Part shown: positions 7,471 through 17,646 of the stretch, piece by piece
How positions within the stretch are numbered: the first letter of the stretch is position 1
Layout: each line of letters opens with the position of its first letter
Translations under genes and position numbers: made by a program
Assembly (NCBI RefSeq): GCF_017656495.1
Contig: NZ_JACDNS010000018.1
Coordinates: forward strand, 1-43,457
Length of the DNA: 43,457 nucleotides
Origin: Thermococcus sp.
Lineage (GTDB): Archaea; Methanobacteriota_B; Thermococci; Thermococcales; Thermococcaceae
Direction: 5' to 3'
The notes under the pieces: model-generated
The model's database searches: none
Told to the model about the DNA's origin: nothing
Seen by the model: only the letters and a program-made list of their open reading frames with translations

Positions 7471-8166
7471 ATGGGAACACTCCTTAAGATTCAAATTCCA
7501 AACGACGAATTACATAGAAGATTGGGGGGAGGGATCCCCTCAGGAAGTGTAATGCTAATTGAGGGAGATAGGGGTACTGGCAAGTCTATTTTCTCTCAAA
7601 GACTTCTCTATGGATTCTTAAGAAATAACCATACTGCTTCTTATATTTCAAGTCAATACACAACGCCTGAATTCATAAATCAGATGGAATCCTTAGGTTA
7701 CAGTGTTATTACAGATTTAATTAGACGACGTTTGCTTTTTGTATCTCTGTATCCTCTCTTAGCTGGGGTTTCAAAAAGAGAGAAGTTCTTAACAAGATTT
7801 TTAAGTGAATCAAGAATCTGGGATAGAGATGTTGTAATTATTGATTCAATTTCTTCCCTACTCCCAGCCACTCTCGATGAAGACGAATTAAGGAGATTGG
7901 CAGATCATATCAAAAGATTAAGCTCTCTAGGCAAGGTAATAATGCTAACAGTCAATCCCAATGATATTGATAGGGACATCTTAAGAGTCCTAGAGGAAAT
8001 CTCTAGTATATTGGTCAGGCTACAAGTGAAAGTTTTTGGAGGAGATTTGAAGAATTCCGCAACTATTGTGAAATATAACAATGCAATGGGAATATTCCAG
8101 AAGATTATTCCATTTAGAGTAGAACCGAGAGTAGGATTTATTGTAGAAATTGCTGCGGTGGTGTAA
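7471..8166 (+). CDS. arlH: archaellum motor regulatory ATPase ArlH (FlaH)
   Basis: A 231-residue KaiC/RecA-like ATP-binding protein that caps the ArlI motor ring. Walker A is GDRGTGKS at about residues 32-39, and Walker B is DVVIIDSISS. From family knowledge, nucleotide binding rather than fast hydrolysis governs its interaction with ArlI. The longest frame begins at GTG 7462, but GGTGA at 7461-7465 is an ideal ribosome site for ATG 7471, so that start is preferred. The next gene begins one base after the stop. Confidence 0.92.
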   Translation: MGTLLKIQIPNDELHRRLGGGIPSGSVMLIEGDRGTGKSIFSQRLLYGFLRNNHTASYISSQYTTPEFINQMESLGYSVITDLIRRRLLFVSLYPLLAGVSKREKFLTRFLSESRIWDRDVVIIDSISSLLPATLDEDELRRLADHIKRLSSLGKVIMLTVNPNDIDRDILRVLEEISSILVRLQVKVFGGDLKNSATIVKYNNAMGIFQKIIPFRVEPRVGFIVEIAAVV

Positions 8167-8167
8167 A

Positions 8168-9793
8168 ATGGCTGAGAAATTCAGTGATAGCTTAGAGGTT
8201 GCAATGGCACGTAATCCCCATTTAAGGAGATATATAAACAGTTTTGTCAAACAAACAGGTAAATTCCCAGAGTTTCATGTCCAGCTTAGTAGGAGCATGA
8301 AAGAAATAAAGTATCCAAACATAATCTATCCCGTTGGAGACCCAATTTTTATCCATATATATGGTGATCCAAAAACAGAAAGGAAGTATATAGTCATAGA
8401 GCCTCGCATAACAAGTCCTCAAGAGGAAGAAAAGTACGAGCTTATCAAGGATAAAATCCTAGAAATGGCACCTTCAAAGAGAATACCGGAAGACAAAGAG
8501 GAATTCGAGATGTTTCTTGATTCTCTATTTGATGAGGCTCTGAATAAAATAAGTAAAGGCGGATTGTTTAGAAGAAATACTGTAAATATCACAAGAGAAG
8601 AAGCAGAGAAATTTAGATATCTCCTAAAGCGGGACATTGTGGGTATTGGACCTTTAGAACCCCTAATTAGGGATCCATATATTGAGGACATTCACATAAT
8701 TGGGGCAAATTATGTTTCTTTAGTTCACAAAATTTTCGAGTCCTTGCCTACTAACATCACATTCGGGGATAACATAAGATTAGCTGACTATTTCAAAAAC
8801 TTAAGTGAGAGAATGGGAAGACCTGTAAGTGATAAGAACCCCATAGTTGATGGTACCCTTCCAGATGGATCAAGAATTAACATCATATATAGTCCAGATG
8901 TCAGTATAAGAGGTCCTAGTGCTACTATAAGAAAGTTCTCAGCGACACCCTTAAGTGTTGTACAGCTAGTTAATTGGAATACATTCTCTGCAGAAATTGC
9001 GGCCTACTTATGGATTGCACTTGAATATGGTATGAGTATATTTGTATGTGGAGAAACAGCAAGTGGAAAAACTACAACACTAAACTCTATCATTCCTTTT
9101 ATCAAGCCTAATGCAAAAATCTATACCGCAGAGGACACTCCAGAGGTTGTAGTTCCACATCCTACTTGGCAGAGACTAACCACAAGAGAAAGAGGTCCAG
9201 AAGAGTCAAGGGTTACACTATTTGATCTTCTAAAGGCAGCACTAAGATCAAGACCAAACTACATCATTGTTGGTGAGATTAGAGGTGCAGAAGGTGCAAT
9301 AGCGTTTCAAGCAATGCAGACAGGACACCCTGTACTCTCCACATTCCACGCAGGGGATATAAAAAAGATGATTCAGCGTTTTACGGGTTCGCCTATTAAT
9401 GTACCTGTCACATTTATAGACAACCTAAATATTGCCCTTTTCCAGCAAGCTGTTTATGTTAGAGGGAAATTCCTGAGAAGAGTTGTCAGCGTTGTCGAGA
9501 TTGAGGGGTACTATGAAGAACTTGGAGGAGTTGCTACAAGAAATGTGTTCGAATGGGATTCTGTTTCAGATAGGCACATTTTCAGAGGCATGAACAACTC
9601 ATATATCCTTGAAAGAAAAATAGCAGAAGTTGCAGGATATGAGGATCCCAAAGATATATACAACGAACTCTTCTTGAGGGCGAGAATAATCAAAAGGATG
9701 ATAGAATTAGGTATAATGGACTATTACTCAGTTTACAGGGAGATTAAGAACTTTTATGAGAAGGGAATAGAGGGATTGAGCTTTAGGCTGTGA
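8168..9793 (+). CDS. arlI: archaellum motor ATPase ArlI (FlaI)
   Basis: A 541-residue type II/IV secretion-family ATPase that powers filament assembly and rotation. A helical N-terminal domain (1-230) is followed by the RecA-like core. Walker A is GETASGKTT near residue 295. An Asp box (YTAEDTPEVVVP), Walker B (YIIVGEIRGAEG) and a His box (GHPVLSTFHAGD) follow. The C-terminal helices are typical of archaellar rather than pilus ATPases. The longest frame begins at 8150, inside arlH. The ATG at 8168 just after the arlH stop is preferred, although its ribosome site (GGTGGTG) is weak and coupling to arlH translation is likely. Confidence 0.93.
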   Translation: MAEKFSDSLEVAMARNPHLRRYINSFVKQTGKFPEFHVQLSRSMKEIKYPNIIYPVGDPIFIHIYGDPKTERKYIVIEPRITSPQEEEKYELIKDKILEMAPSKRIPEDKEEFEMFLDSLFDEALNKISKGGLFRRNTVNITREEAEKFRYLLKRDIVGIGPLEPLIRDPYIEDIHIIGANYVSLVHKIFESLPTNITFGDNIRLADYFKNLSERMGRPVSDKNPIVDGTLPDGSRINIIYSPDVSIRGPSATIRKFSATPLSVVQLVNWNTFSAEIAAYLWIALEYGMSIFVCGETASGKTTTLNSIIPFIKPNAKIYTAEDTPEVVVPHPTWQRLTTRERGPEESRVTLFDLLKAALRSRPNYIIVGEIRGAEGAIAFQAMQTGHPVLSTFHAGDIKKMIQRFTGSPINVPVTFIDNLNIALFQQAVYVRGKFLRRVVSVVEIEGYYEELGGVATRNVFEWDSVSDRHIFRGMNNSYILERKIAEVAGYEDPKDIYNELFLRARIIKRMIELGIMDYYSVYREIKNFYEKGIEGLSFRL

Positions 9794-9802
9794 GGTGATA
9801 AC

Positions 9803-11512
9803 GTGGGAAGAAAAAAGGCAGGGATATTTACACAGTCAGATTTGACAATAAGAAGGTACCTAAGGGCAGTGTTAGGACCGAGTATAGCTACTTCAGTAGT
9901 TCTCTTTATCATGATATCAATTGCTCCACGCTTTGTAAATATTCCTCGCATGGTAAGTATAGCTCTCTATGCAATACCGCTATTGCCCTTGATTTATGCT
10001 GTCTCATACCCTTACGCAAAAGCAAGCAGTAAAAAAGTTAAGATAAACTCGAAGATACCATATTTCGCCACATATTTTGCAGTTCTATCCACAAGCGATG
10101 TGAGTAGAAGTGACTTAATATGGAATTTGTCCACAGAGGAGATTTTAGAACCCATTGCAACGGATATGAAGAAAGTCTACTACTTAATAGCCAAGCTCCA
10201 TCGTGGAATGCCCGAGGCGCTGAGATTTCTTGCAAAAAGAACACCAAGCAAAGTTTTTTCTGATTTTCTTGAGAGGTTGGCATATTCATTAGATAGCGGT
10301 GTTGAACTAAAAGACTATCTGCTCCAAGAACAGAAAACTGTTATGGATGATTATGAGACATTCTATGAGAATGCCCTTTACGATTTGGACGTATTTAAGG
10401 AAATTTACTCATCACTTATAATTTCTGTTGTGTTTATGGTTACGTTCATCATAATTGGTCCGATAATAACAGGCCAAGATATTGTAAGCCTTAGCATTTT
10501 TATGTTTGTACTTATTTTGGCCACTGAGATTGGTGTTTTGGTGGTTATAAAGCATAAAATGCCCGAAGATAAGATATGGTCAGAAACTGCAATGATACCT
10601 TCCCGCAAGTCAAAAATAATTAAAGCAGCTGTAATATCAATTATTGGAATGATAATAATGGCAATTCTATACACCCTTGTAATAAAGCCGAGGTTTGATG
10701 TGCCCCTTCTTATGCGTATCGCAATAGTCCTAACCCCCCTTGCATATGTTGGTAAGGTTATTGGAAATGAAGAAGAGAGCATAATTATAAAAGATGAAAA
10801 CTTCCCGGCATTTATAAGGAGTTTAAGCTCATCATTGGCAGCAAGTGGAGCTTCTCTTCACCTCGTTCTCAAGTATCTTAGCTCTCACGATTTTGGAACA
10901 TTAACCCATGACATACGAAATCTTTACCGTAGAGTTGCCATGAGAATAAACGATGCAAGGGCATGGGATTACTTCGTTTCAGATACGGGGAGCTGGCTCA
11001 TAAGCATATTTTCTGAGATATTCAAAAAGAGCATAAAACTTGGAGCAGAACCGGATTATGTGGGTATGGTAATTTCGAGAAACTTTGAACGTCTTGTGAG
11101 ACTCAGAAGGAAGAGACAACAAAATGTAGCCAGCTTTAAAGGTGTAATTTATGGGATTACGGGAGCTTTTGCATTTTCAGTTGCAGCAGCATTTCAAGTT
11201 GCTGTATATATGAATTACCTCTTCTCAAATATACAAGTCAGCGGAGAATTTCTACAAAGCATAATATTTGTGCCGTCTTCAAGCGGCTTACGGCTAACGA
11301 GTTATATTTTAGTTGCAATTCTCTTGCTTCATGCTTTTTTGTCTTCCTTCTCAATAAAATTAGCAGATGGTGGGCATTTAGGAATCTCAATTTATCATTT
11401 TGTCATATTAACATGGATTGCTGCTCTCTCAATGTATATTGGAGAGCTTGCTATGAAAAAGATGATGACATTTGCGGGGGCGATCTGGCCACTTTTGGGG
11501 GTGATTTCATGA
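9803..11512 (+). CDS. arlJ: archaellum membrane platform protein ArlJ (FlaJ)
   Basis: A 569-residue polytopic membrane protein of the GspF/TadC/FlaJ family, the platform on which ArlI acts. Hydrophobic segments occur near residues 25-70, 205-260, 285-325, 450-480 and 495-560, separated by two large charged cytosolic loops with GspF-like helices. Start is GTG at 9803 after GAGGTGATAAC. The stop overlaps the next start as ATGA. The N-terminal segment MGRKKAGIF is strongly basic, as expected for the cytosolic side. Confidence 0.92.
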   Translation: MGRKKAGIFTQSDLTIRRYLRAVLGPSIATSVVLFIMISIAPRFVNIPRMVSIALYAIPLLPLIYAVSYPYAKASSKKVKINSKIPYFATYFAVLSTSDVSRSDLIWNLSTEEILEPIATDMKKVYYLIAKLHRGMPEALRFLAKRTPSKVFSDFLERLAYSLDSGVELKDYLLQEQKTVMDDYETFYENALYDLDVFKEIYSSLIISVVFMVTFIIIGPIITGQDIVSLSIFMFVLILATEIGVLVVIKHKMPEDKIWSETAMIPSRKSKIIKAAVISIIGMIIMAILYTLVIKPRFDVPLLMRIAIVLTPLAYVGKVIGNEEESIIIKDENFPAFIRSLSSSLAASGASLHLVLKYLSSHDFGTLTHDIRNLYRRVAMRINDARAWDYFVSDTGSWLISIFSEIFKKSIKLGAEPDYVGMVISRNFERLVRLRRKRQQNVASFKGVIYGITGAFAFSVAAAFQVAVYMNYLFSNIQVSGEFLQSIIFVPSSSGLRLTSYILVAILLLHAFLSSFSIKLADGGHLGISIYHFVILTWIAALSMYIGELAMKKMMTFAGAIWPLLGVIS

Positions 11513-13449
11513 GAAAAGTCTTTTTGGCTGTTGTGATCTTTTTTATCTTCCTTCCCCAAATCCTAGCAGACTCTGTATTTTATGGATGGTTACAAGTACC
11601 AACGACAATAACGATTGGGGACACACAAATAACGCTCAAAGACATATCTGGGGTGGATGGTTCAATTTTTGTCGTATTTAAGGATGACAAAGACTCCAAC
11701 ATGGAAATTCTTCCACTTAGTAGTTATATCTATTGGAGGGGATACAATCTCAGCTCCGAATATGTGCTACTAAATGAGAGAGGGCATGTAAAACTAGCGC
11801 TTAACTTCCCATACCTGCTTGAGGGAGAAACCATGCACTTTGGAGATTACAAGATATATTTGAAGTCTGTGACAAAAAAGCAAGCACAGTTAGAGCTGAG
11901 TTATAAAAATATTACAAAAGAATTCACATACAAGGAAGGGGAAATAAATTTCGAAAACCTAAAGCTTTCTTTGATATTAGCCCCAACAATTTTTGATGGG
12001 TATATAGCTAGAGGATATCCAAAGAAAATAGATGAATGGAGCATAACTTTTGTGTCATATAATATCACAAAAGAAGACGGTACATTAAAGGAAATTGTTG
12101 AGCTCAAAATTAATCAAAAAACTTACTGGAGTGAAGTTGGAGATGTCCTTGAGGCCGAAGGACTTAGGATAGAAATAAATGATTTAGTTGGGTCTACCTA
12201 TTTGAGGATGAAAGTAGAACTTAAAGGCGCCTACCTTAACATTAGCCTAACTCCCTATTTTGAAAGCTGGCTAAGTGAAGGAAAAACAACCAAAATTGGA
12301 CCCTATATTGTAAAAATAGAGAAAATATTCTCTGATCAAGCATATGTTTCAATTAAAAATCCTTGTGGGATGCCACTTAAAAGCGGTTTAGTTAAAATTG
12401 GCAAGTTTTCATACATGCTTTCATATGACGGAATTTCAATAGGATTCGTTGAAACAAAGGAAGAAAATGGAGAAAAAAAGGCCAAGGTCGTGATTATTCT
12501 AGATAATGAAAAGATACCAAAAATCGAAGATGTTGCCTTCCTCAATGTTTCTTATGAAGTCCCAGCCAGGATTACCCAGTATAGCACTTTTGGGACTAAG
12601 GTTATATTAAAAAACACTGGAAAAAGCGATCTTAAATACGTCGAGATAATCCCAAATGTCTCAAAAATATTCTCTATTGTAAATGACTATCCAGTATATA
12701 TTCCTACAATCAAAAGAGGAGAGAAAATTGAGTTCACTCTCGTACTACAATCCCAAGCTTATGGAAATTTAACAGTAGGAAACATCAGAGTACTAGCGCA
12801 TGCTCCTTACGAACTTTCATGCTATGGTTTAGGAGAAGTTGAATTCTCCTCAGAGACAAAGAGGGTAGAAATTCTAAAAGCAGAGCCCAACTACAGTATT
12901 AATGTAAAGACTTTAAATGGAACAGCCGGAAGTCCTATTCCGCTTAATATTACGATAACGAATTTAGGTAATGTAGATAGCCCTTTTGATTTGACTGTTG
13001 CGCTCCCAAAGGGATTCGGTGTTGTCGCAGAGAACTTCACGATATATGGAAAATGGCTTCATTTAAAAGACTCTCTAAAACCTAACAGTTCAAAAACGTA
13101 TAAAATGTTCTTAATCCCCACAAAGGAGGGACAGTACGAAGTGGAAGTTTTAGTAAAAAGTTTTGGAAAATTATTTCAGAAATCTACAACATTAACAATA
13201 ACTTCATTAGTAAAGGAGCCTAGAAACACTGAAAATATTTTACCAGCTCAAAATGCCACATGTACCCCAAAAGTCATAGAAAAAATTGTAGAGGTCCCCA
13301 AGATTATCCAACAAAACAACACTGTTACAGTGGAAACTGTTTCACTGAGGTGGAAAATTATGTATGGTGGAGGATTCTTCCTAGGCGGAATACTATTCAT
13401 TCTAGCACTGGCATGGATAGCAGCGAAATTGGAAGAAAGAAGGGAATGA
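11509..13449 (+). CDS. membrane-anchored multidomain surface protein coupled to arlJ
   Basis: A 646-residue protein with no assignment I can name. It has a signal peptide (MRKVFLAVVIFFIFLPQILA) and then four repeated beta modules with a shared pattern. The modules open near TITIGDTQITLKDI, ETMHFGDYKIYLKSV, DVLEAEGLRIEINDLVG and TTKIGPYIVKIEKI. Two immunoglobulin-like (CARDB/NEW3-type) domains follow at about 375-490 and 495-595. After them come a short polar linker with ATCTP and one C-terminal membrane helix (GGGFFLGGILFILALAW) ending in charged KLEERRE. The repeats resemble archaeal S-layer modules. The ATG overlaps the arlJ stop by four bases, so it belongs to the archaellum transcript. 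A role as an envelope partner of the ArlF/ArlG stator is inference. Confidence 0.75.
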   Translation: MRKVFLAVVIFFIFLPQILADSVFYGWLQVPTTITIGDTQITLKDISGVDGSIFVVFKDDKDSNMEILPLSSYIYWRGYNLSSEYVLLNERGHVKLALNFPYLLEGETMHFGDYKIYLKSVTKKQAQLELSYKNITKEFTYKEGEINFENLKLSLILAPTIFDGYIARGYPKKIDEWSITFVSYNITKEDGTLKEIVELKINQKTYWSEVGDVLEAEGLRIEINDLVGSTYLRMKVELKGAYLNISLTPYFESWLSEGKTTKIGPYIVKIEKIFSDQAYVSIKNPCGMPLKSGLVKIGKFSYMLSYDGISIGFVETKEENGEKKAKVVIILDNEKIPKIEDVAFLNVSYEVPARITQYSTFGTKVILKNTGKSDLKYVEIIPNVSKIFSIVNDYPVYIPTIKRGEKIEFTLVLQSQAYGNLTVGNIRVLAHAPYELSCYGLGEVEFSSETKRVEILKAEPNYSINVKTLNGTAGSPIPLNITITNLGNVDSPFDLTVALPKGFGVVAENFTIYGKWLHLKDSLKPNSSKTYKMFLIPTKEGQYEVEVLVKSFGKLFQKSTTLTITSLVKEPRNTENILPAQNATCTPKVIEKIVEVPKIIQQNNTVTVETVSLRWKIMYGGGFFLGGILFILALAWIAAKLEERRE

Positions 13450-13469
13450 GAGTATAACTCAACCTAAGT

Positions 13470-13479
13470 ATTATAAACC
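13470..13479 (+). promoter_or_regulatory. TATA box of the PUA/PAPS-reductase-like gene
   Basis: TATTATAAACC lies about 35 bases upstream of the ATG at 13509. It predicts a start of transcription near 13500 and a very short leader holding AGGTGA. This marks the end of the archaellum operon and the start of a new transcription unit. Confidence 0.65.
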
Positions 13480-13508
13480 CTCTCCCTTTCTTTCCTTTAG
13501 GTGAGAAG

Positions 13509-15401
13509 ATGAGAAGAGGTCCAGTATTTTTAGGGAAAGCTTATATTCACTGGTGTGAGAGATGCAATGTTCCTCTAATCAGCGGGAAGTGTGACATTCA
13601 TGAAAAAGAAGGGATTTTTAAATTAGATCTAACCCCTCCCGCAGATGTTAGATTTGCTTTTGAAAAAGATCTGGAGTTCATTAAGAGAGAGTTTAAAAAG
13701 CACTATGGCATTGATATCGGCGAGATAATTAATGGAAAGGTTGTTCTCCTCAATAAAACTCCGGGAGAAGACGACATTTACGAGATAATATTTGATGGCT
13801 ACATTTTTGGATGGCTCCGCTTTGATCCATTAGAACTTAAATGGAAGCCGGGGCTTAAGGTTGAAGGGGCGATTGCACTTTGGAAGCGCTTTGGGAAGAG
13901 GATGAGAAAATGGGTCATTGTAGATGAAGGTGCCGTGAAGCCAATAAAGAAAGGTGCAAATGTTCTGCCTGTAGGCATAATTGAGGCAGATCCCTCAATT
14001 AAGATAGGGGATGACGTCATAGTTGTAAGCGAAAGTGGAGAAGTTATTGCTACAGGAATAGCAAAAAAAGATTATGAGCAACTTATAAATCCAAAAGAGA
14101 GAGGAACAGGCATTAAAACAAGGCACCAGAGAAGTGTTAATTATAGAGAAGGAAAAAATGCTACTATTGACGATGTAATTAAAGCTAACAAATCAGCACT
14201 CGAAGAAAGAGTTAGAGAAGCAAGAGAGTTTATGAGAAAAACTGCTGAGAAGATAAGGCTTCCAATGGCCGTTGCATTTTCTGGGGGCAAAGACAGCCTG
14301 GCTGTTCTTGGATTGATGCTCGAAGAATTTGGAGAAGGTTTTACGAGTTTTTTCAACAACACAGGACTCGAATTTCCTGAAACTCTGCAATACATTGAGG
14401 AAATAAAGAAAGAGCTTAAAGACAAAAATATTGAGTTTATAGTTGCCGATGCTGGAGATTCCTTTTGGCATGCTATAAATGTCTTTTCTCCGCCTGGAAG
14501 AGACTACCGCTGGTGCTGTAAGGTTACAAAGCTAGGCCCTATAACACTAACAATCAAAAAACACTACCCTCAGGGTGTTTTGATGTTTGTGGGGCAGAGA
14601 AAATATGAAAGCATCCAGAGATATAAGCAACCGAGGATCTGGAAAAATCCCTGGGTACCTAATGAGATAGGAGCTTCTCCCATATTTCACTGGAATGCCC
14701 TTGAAGTTTGGCTTTACATATTCTCAAGGAAGCTGAAGTATAATCCGCTATATGAACATCGCTTGGACAGAATTGGATGTTTCTTGTGTCCGAGCTCATC
14801 TTTAGCTGAAATTTATACACTTAAAGAAGAGAAACCAGAACTGTGGGATAAATGGGAGAAAGAACTCGAAAAATGGAGGAAGCGTCTTAATCTTCCTAAA
14901 GAATGGATAACCTATGGATTCTGGAGATGGAGACAGCTTAGTAGGGGACAAAAGAAGCTGGTGGAACAGCTTGGAATTGAGCTTCCAGAGAAGAGAGTCT
15001 GGGAACCTGTGCAGTATTCAATTGAAGAGCACGAAAATGGATACTTAGTAAAGCTAAACACAGCAATAAACTTGAAAAGAATCAAAGAAGTTGCTCCTAT
15101 TCTCGGTAAAGTTGAAATAGGGGAAAATTACATAAAGGTTGGTGAAATAGTTTTCAAAGAAGAGGGAATATTTGCTCCTGAACGGAGAGAAGGTGTTCAG
15201 GCATATTATTTAGTCAAGAGGGCCTATGAGTGTGTGGGCTGTGGGGTTTGTGTCGGAAAGTGTCCAGAAAATGCATTAAGCATAAATCCAAAAACGAAGA
15301 AAATCGTCGTTGATTATGAAAGATGCATTCACTGTAGGGAGTGTATGGAAGTATGTCCCCTGTTAAAAATCAAAAATCCAAGAGAAGGAAGTCAGCTTTA
15401 A
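13509..15401 (+). CDS. PUA / PAPS-reductase-like / ferredoxin fusion protein
   Basis: A 630-residue protein with four parts in order. A small zinc-ribbon-like segment near residues 15-35 (WCERCNVPL...CDIH) comes first. A PUA-type RNA-binding domain follows near 130-205 (VLPVGIIEADPSIKIGDDV). Next is an adenine-nucleotide alpha-hydrolase (PAPS reductase) domain with the PP-loop AFSGGKDSLAVLG near residue 255 and an RWCCKVTKLGP motif. A C-terminal pair of 4Fe-4S sites ends the protein (CVGCGVCVGKCPENA and CIHCRECMEVCP). A PUA domain suggests an RNA substrate, and the PP-loop plus clusters suggest sulfur or redox chemistry such as tRNA thiolation. Simple sulfate assimilation is less likely. Archaea commonly annotate this architecture only as a PAPS reductase family protein. 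The next gene starts inside its 3' end. Confidence 0.85.
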   Translation: MRRGPVFLGKAYIHWCERCNVPLISGKCDIHEKEGIFKLDLTPPADVRFAFEKDLEFIKREFKKHYGIDIGEIINGKVVLLNKTPGEDDIYEIIFDGYIFGWLRFDPLELKWKPGLKVEGAIALWKRFGKRMRKWVIVDEGAVKPIKKGANVLPVGIIEADPSIKIGDDVIVVSESGEVIATGIAKKDYEQLINPKERGTGIKTRHQRSVNYREGKNATIDDVIKANKSALEERVREAREFMRKTAEKIRLPMAVAFSGGKDSLAVLGLMLEEFGEGFTSFFNNTGLEFPETLQYIEEIKKELKDKNIEFIVADAGDSFWHAINVFSPPGRDYRWCCKVTKLGPITLTIKKHYPQGVLMFVGQRKYESIQRYKQPRIWKNPWVPNEIGASPIFHWNALEVWLYIFSRKLKYNPLYEHRLDRIGCFLCPSSSLAEIYTLKEEKPELWDKWEKELEKWRKRLNLPKEWITYGFWRWRQLSRGQKKLVEQLGIELPEKRVWEPVQYSIEEHENGYLVKLNTAINLKRIKEVAPILGKVEIGENYIKVGEIVFKEEGIFAPERREGVQAYYLVKRAYECVGCGVCVGKCPENALSINPKTKKIVVDYERCIHCRECMEVCPLLKIKNPREGSQL

Positions 15402-16285
15402 TCATAATGTTAGCTGTTATTTTCCTTCTTCCGCTTGCTTCTCCCCAAGAGGAATATGAGTACAACATAGAGAGCTACTCAATTTATTTTGACATAATCA
15501 ACGATAACACCATAAAAGAAACAATTGAAATCAGTCTAACTGCGAATACGAATTTCAGCAGATATGTGTTCTATTCGGATTACCCAATAGAGAATCCTGA
15601 TGCAATAGTGAAGATAAATGGCAAGATACAAGTTGTAAATATAAGTGTAAGCAAAATAGTTGGCGGGATTAATGCCGTATATGTGAAATTTCCAACTGTA
15701 CATTCCGGGGATAGTGTTAATATCAAAATAAGCTTCTATTCTTCAGGAATGTTGCAAAATGTTCAAAATAAAAAACAGTTTGCGTATTACATAAAATTCA
15801 GCCAGCCAGTGACTGTCTTCTATGTTAGGTTGTTTGTTCCAAAAGGATATGCAATTCTCTCTCCGATAATACCCTCGCCAGACATGGTAGAAAGCTCAGA
15901 GAACAGACTTGTGTTAGAATGGAAAAGAGAGAACGTCAAAGCTGGAGAAGAATTTTATTTTATTGTTGGATTCTCTGGAGAAATCAAGAGCTTCTCCCCT
16001 CTGTGGCTTGTAGTAATATTTGTATCTGCATTTGCAGGAGGATTCTTTGCGGGGATGCTATATAAGGAGAGAAGAGGCAAAGAGAAAGTAGAGATACTTA
16101 GAAGTGACGAAGAGAAAGTCATTGAACTCTTAAAGAATGGGCCTGTTTTGCAAAGTGAACTCGTCAAGAAGCTCGGTGTTTCAAAGGCAAAAGTCAGCCT
16201 TCTCCTAAAAGATATGGAGAAAAAAGGACTAATCGAGCGTGTTAAGGAGGGCAGAAGTTACCTCGTTAGACTCAAAGAAAGCTAA
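15353..16285 (+). CDS. membrane-bound winged-helix regulator
   Basis: A 310-residue membrane protein. A basic n-region (KNQKSKRRK) and hydrophobic core (ALIIMLAVIFLLPLAS) form a signal peptide. An extracytoplasmic beta-rich domain of about 170 residues follows. A membrane helix comes next (LWLVVIFVSAFAGGFFAGML), then a basic stop-transfer (YKERRGKEK). A cytosolic winged-helix domain ends the protein (VIELLKNGPVLQSELVKKLG, SKAKVSLLLKDMEKKGLIER). The order outside-membrane-DNA-binding domain suggests a one-component sensor that regulates from the membrane, as in the archaeal DUF7345/DUF7343 type proteins. The start is uncertain: GTG 15341 and ATG 15353 both lie inside the upstream gene, and ATG 15407 would remove most of the basic n-region. 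The GGGAG at 15337 favours 15353. Confidence 0.75.
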   Translation: MSPVKNQKSKRRKSALIIMLAVIFLLPLASPQEEYEYNIESYSIYFDIINDNTIKETIEISLTANTNFSRYVFYSDYPIENPDAIVKINGKIQVVNISVSKIVGGINAVYVKFPTVHSGDSVNIKISFYSSGMLQNVQNKKQFAYYIKFSQPVTVFYVRLFVPKGYAILSPIIPSPDMVESSENRLVLEWKRENVKAGEEFYFIVGFSGEIKSFSPLWLVVIFVSAFAGGFFAGMLYKERRGKEKVEILRSDEEKVIELLKNGPVLQSELVKKLGVSKAKVSLLLKDMEKKGLIERVKEGRSYLVRLKES

Positions 16286-16287
16286 GG

Positions 16288-16297
16288 TTTATAAACC
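16288..16297 (+). promoter_or_regulatory. TATA box for the zinc-finger / pcm / HAD operon
   Basis: TTTATAAACC is a near-perfect Thermococcales TATA box, about 37 bases ahead of the ribosome site GAGGTGA at 16322. It lies immediately after the stop of the membrane-bound regulator. It probably drives the next three same-strand genes. Confidence 0.65.
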
Positions 16298-16333
16298 ATG
16301 GAAATTAGCTCATAAAACTGCGAGGTGAATGAA

Positions 16334-17645
<1,312 letters not shown>

Positions 17646-17646
17646 A

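Noticed and set aside
10405-10782. Hydrophobic 125-codon minus-strand frame inside arlJ
   Set aside because: Its hydrophobicity arises from complementary Ile/Val codons of arlJ membrane helices.
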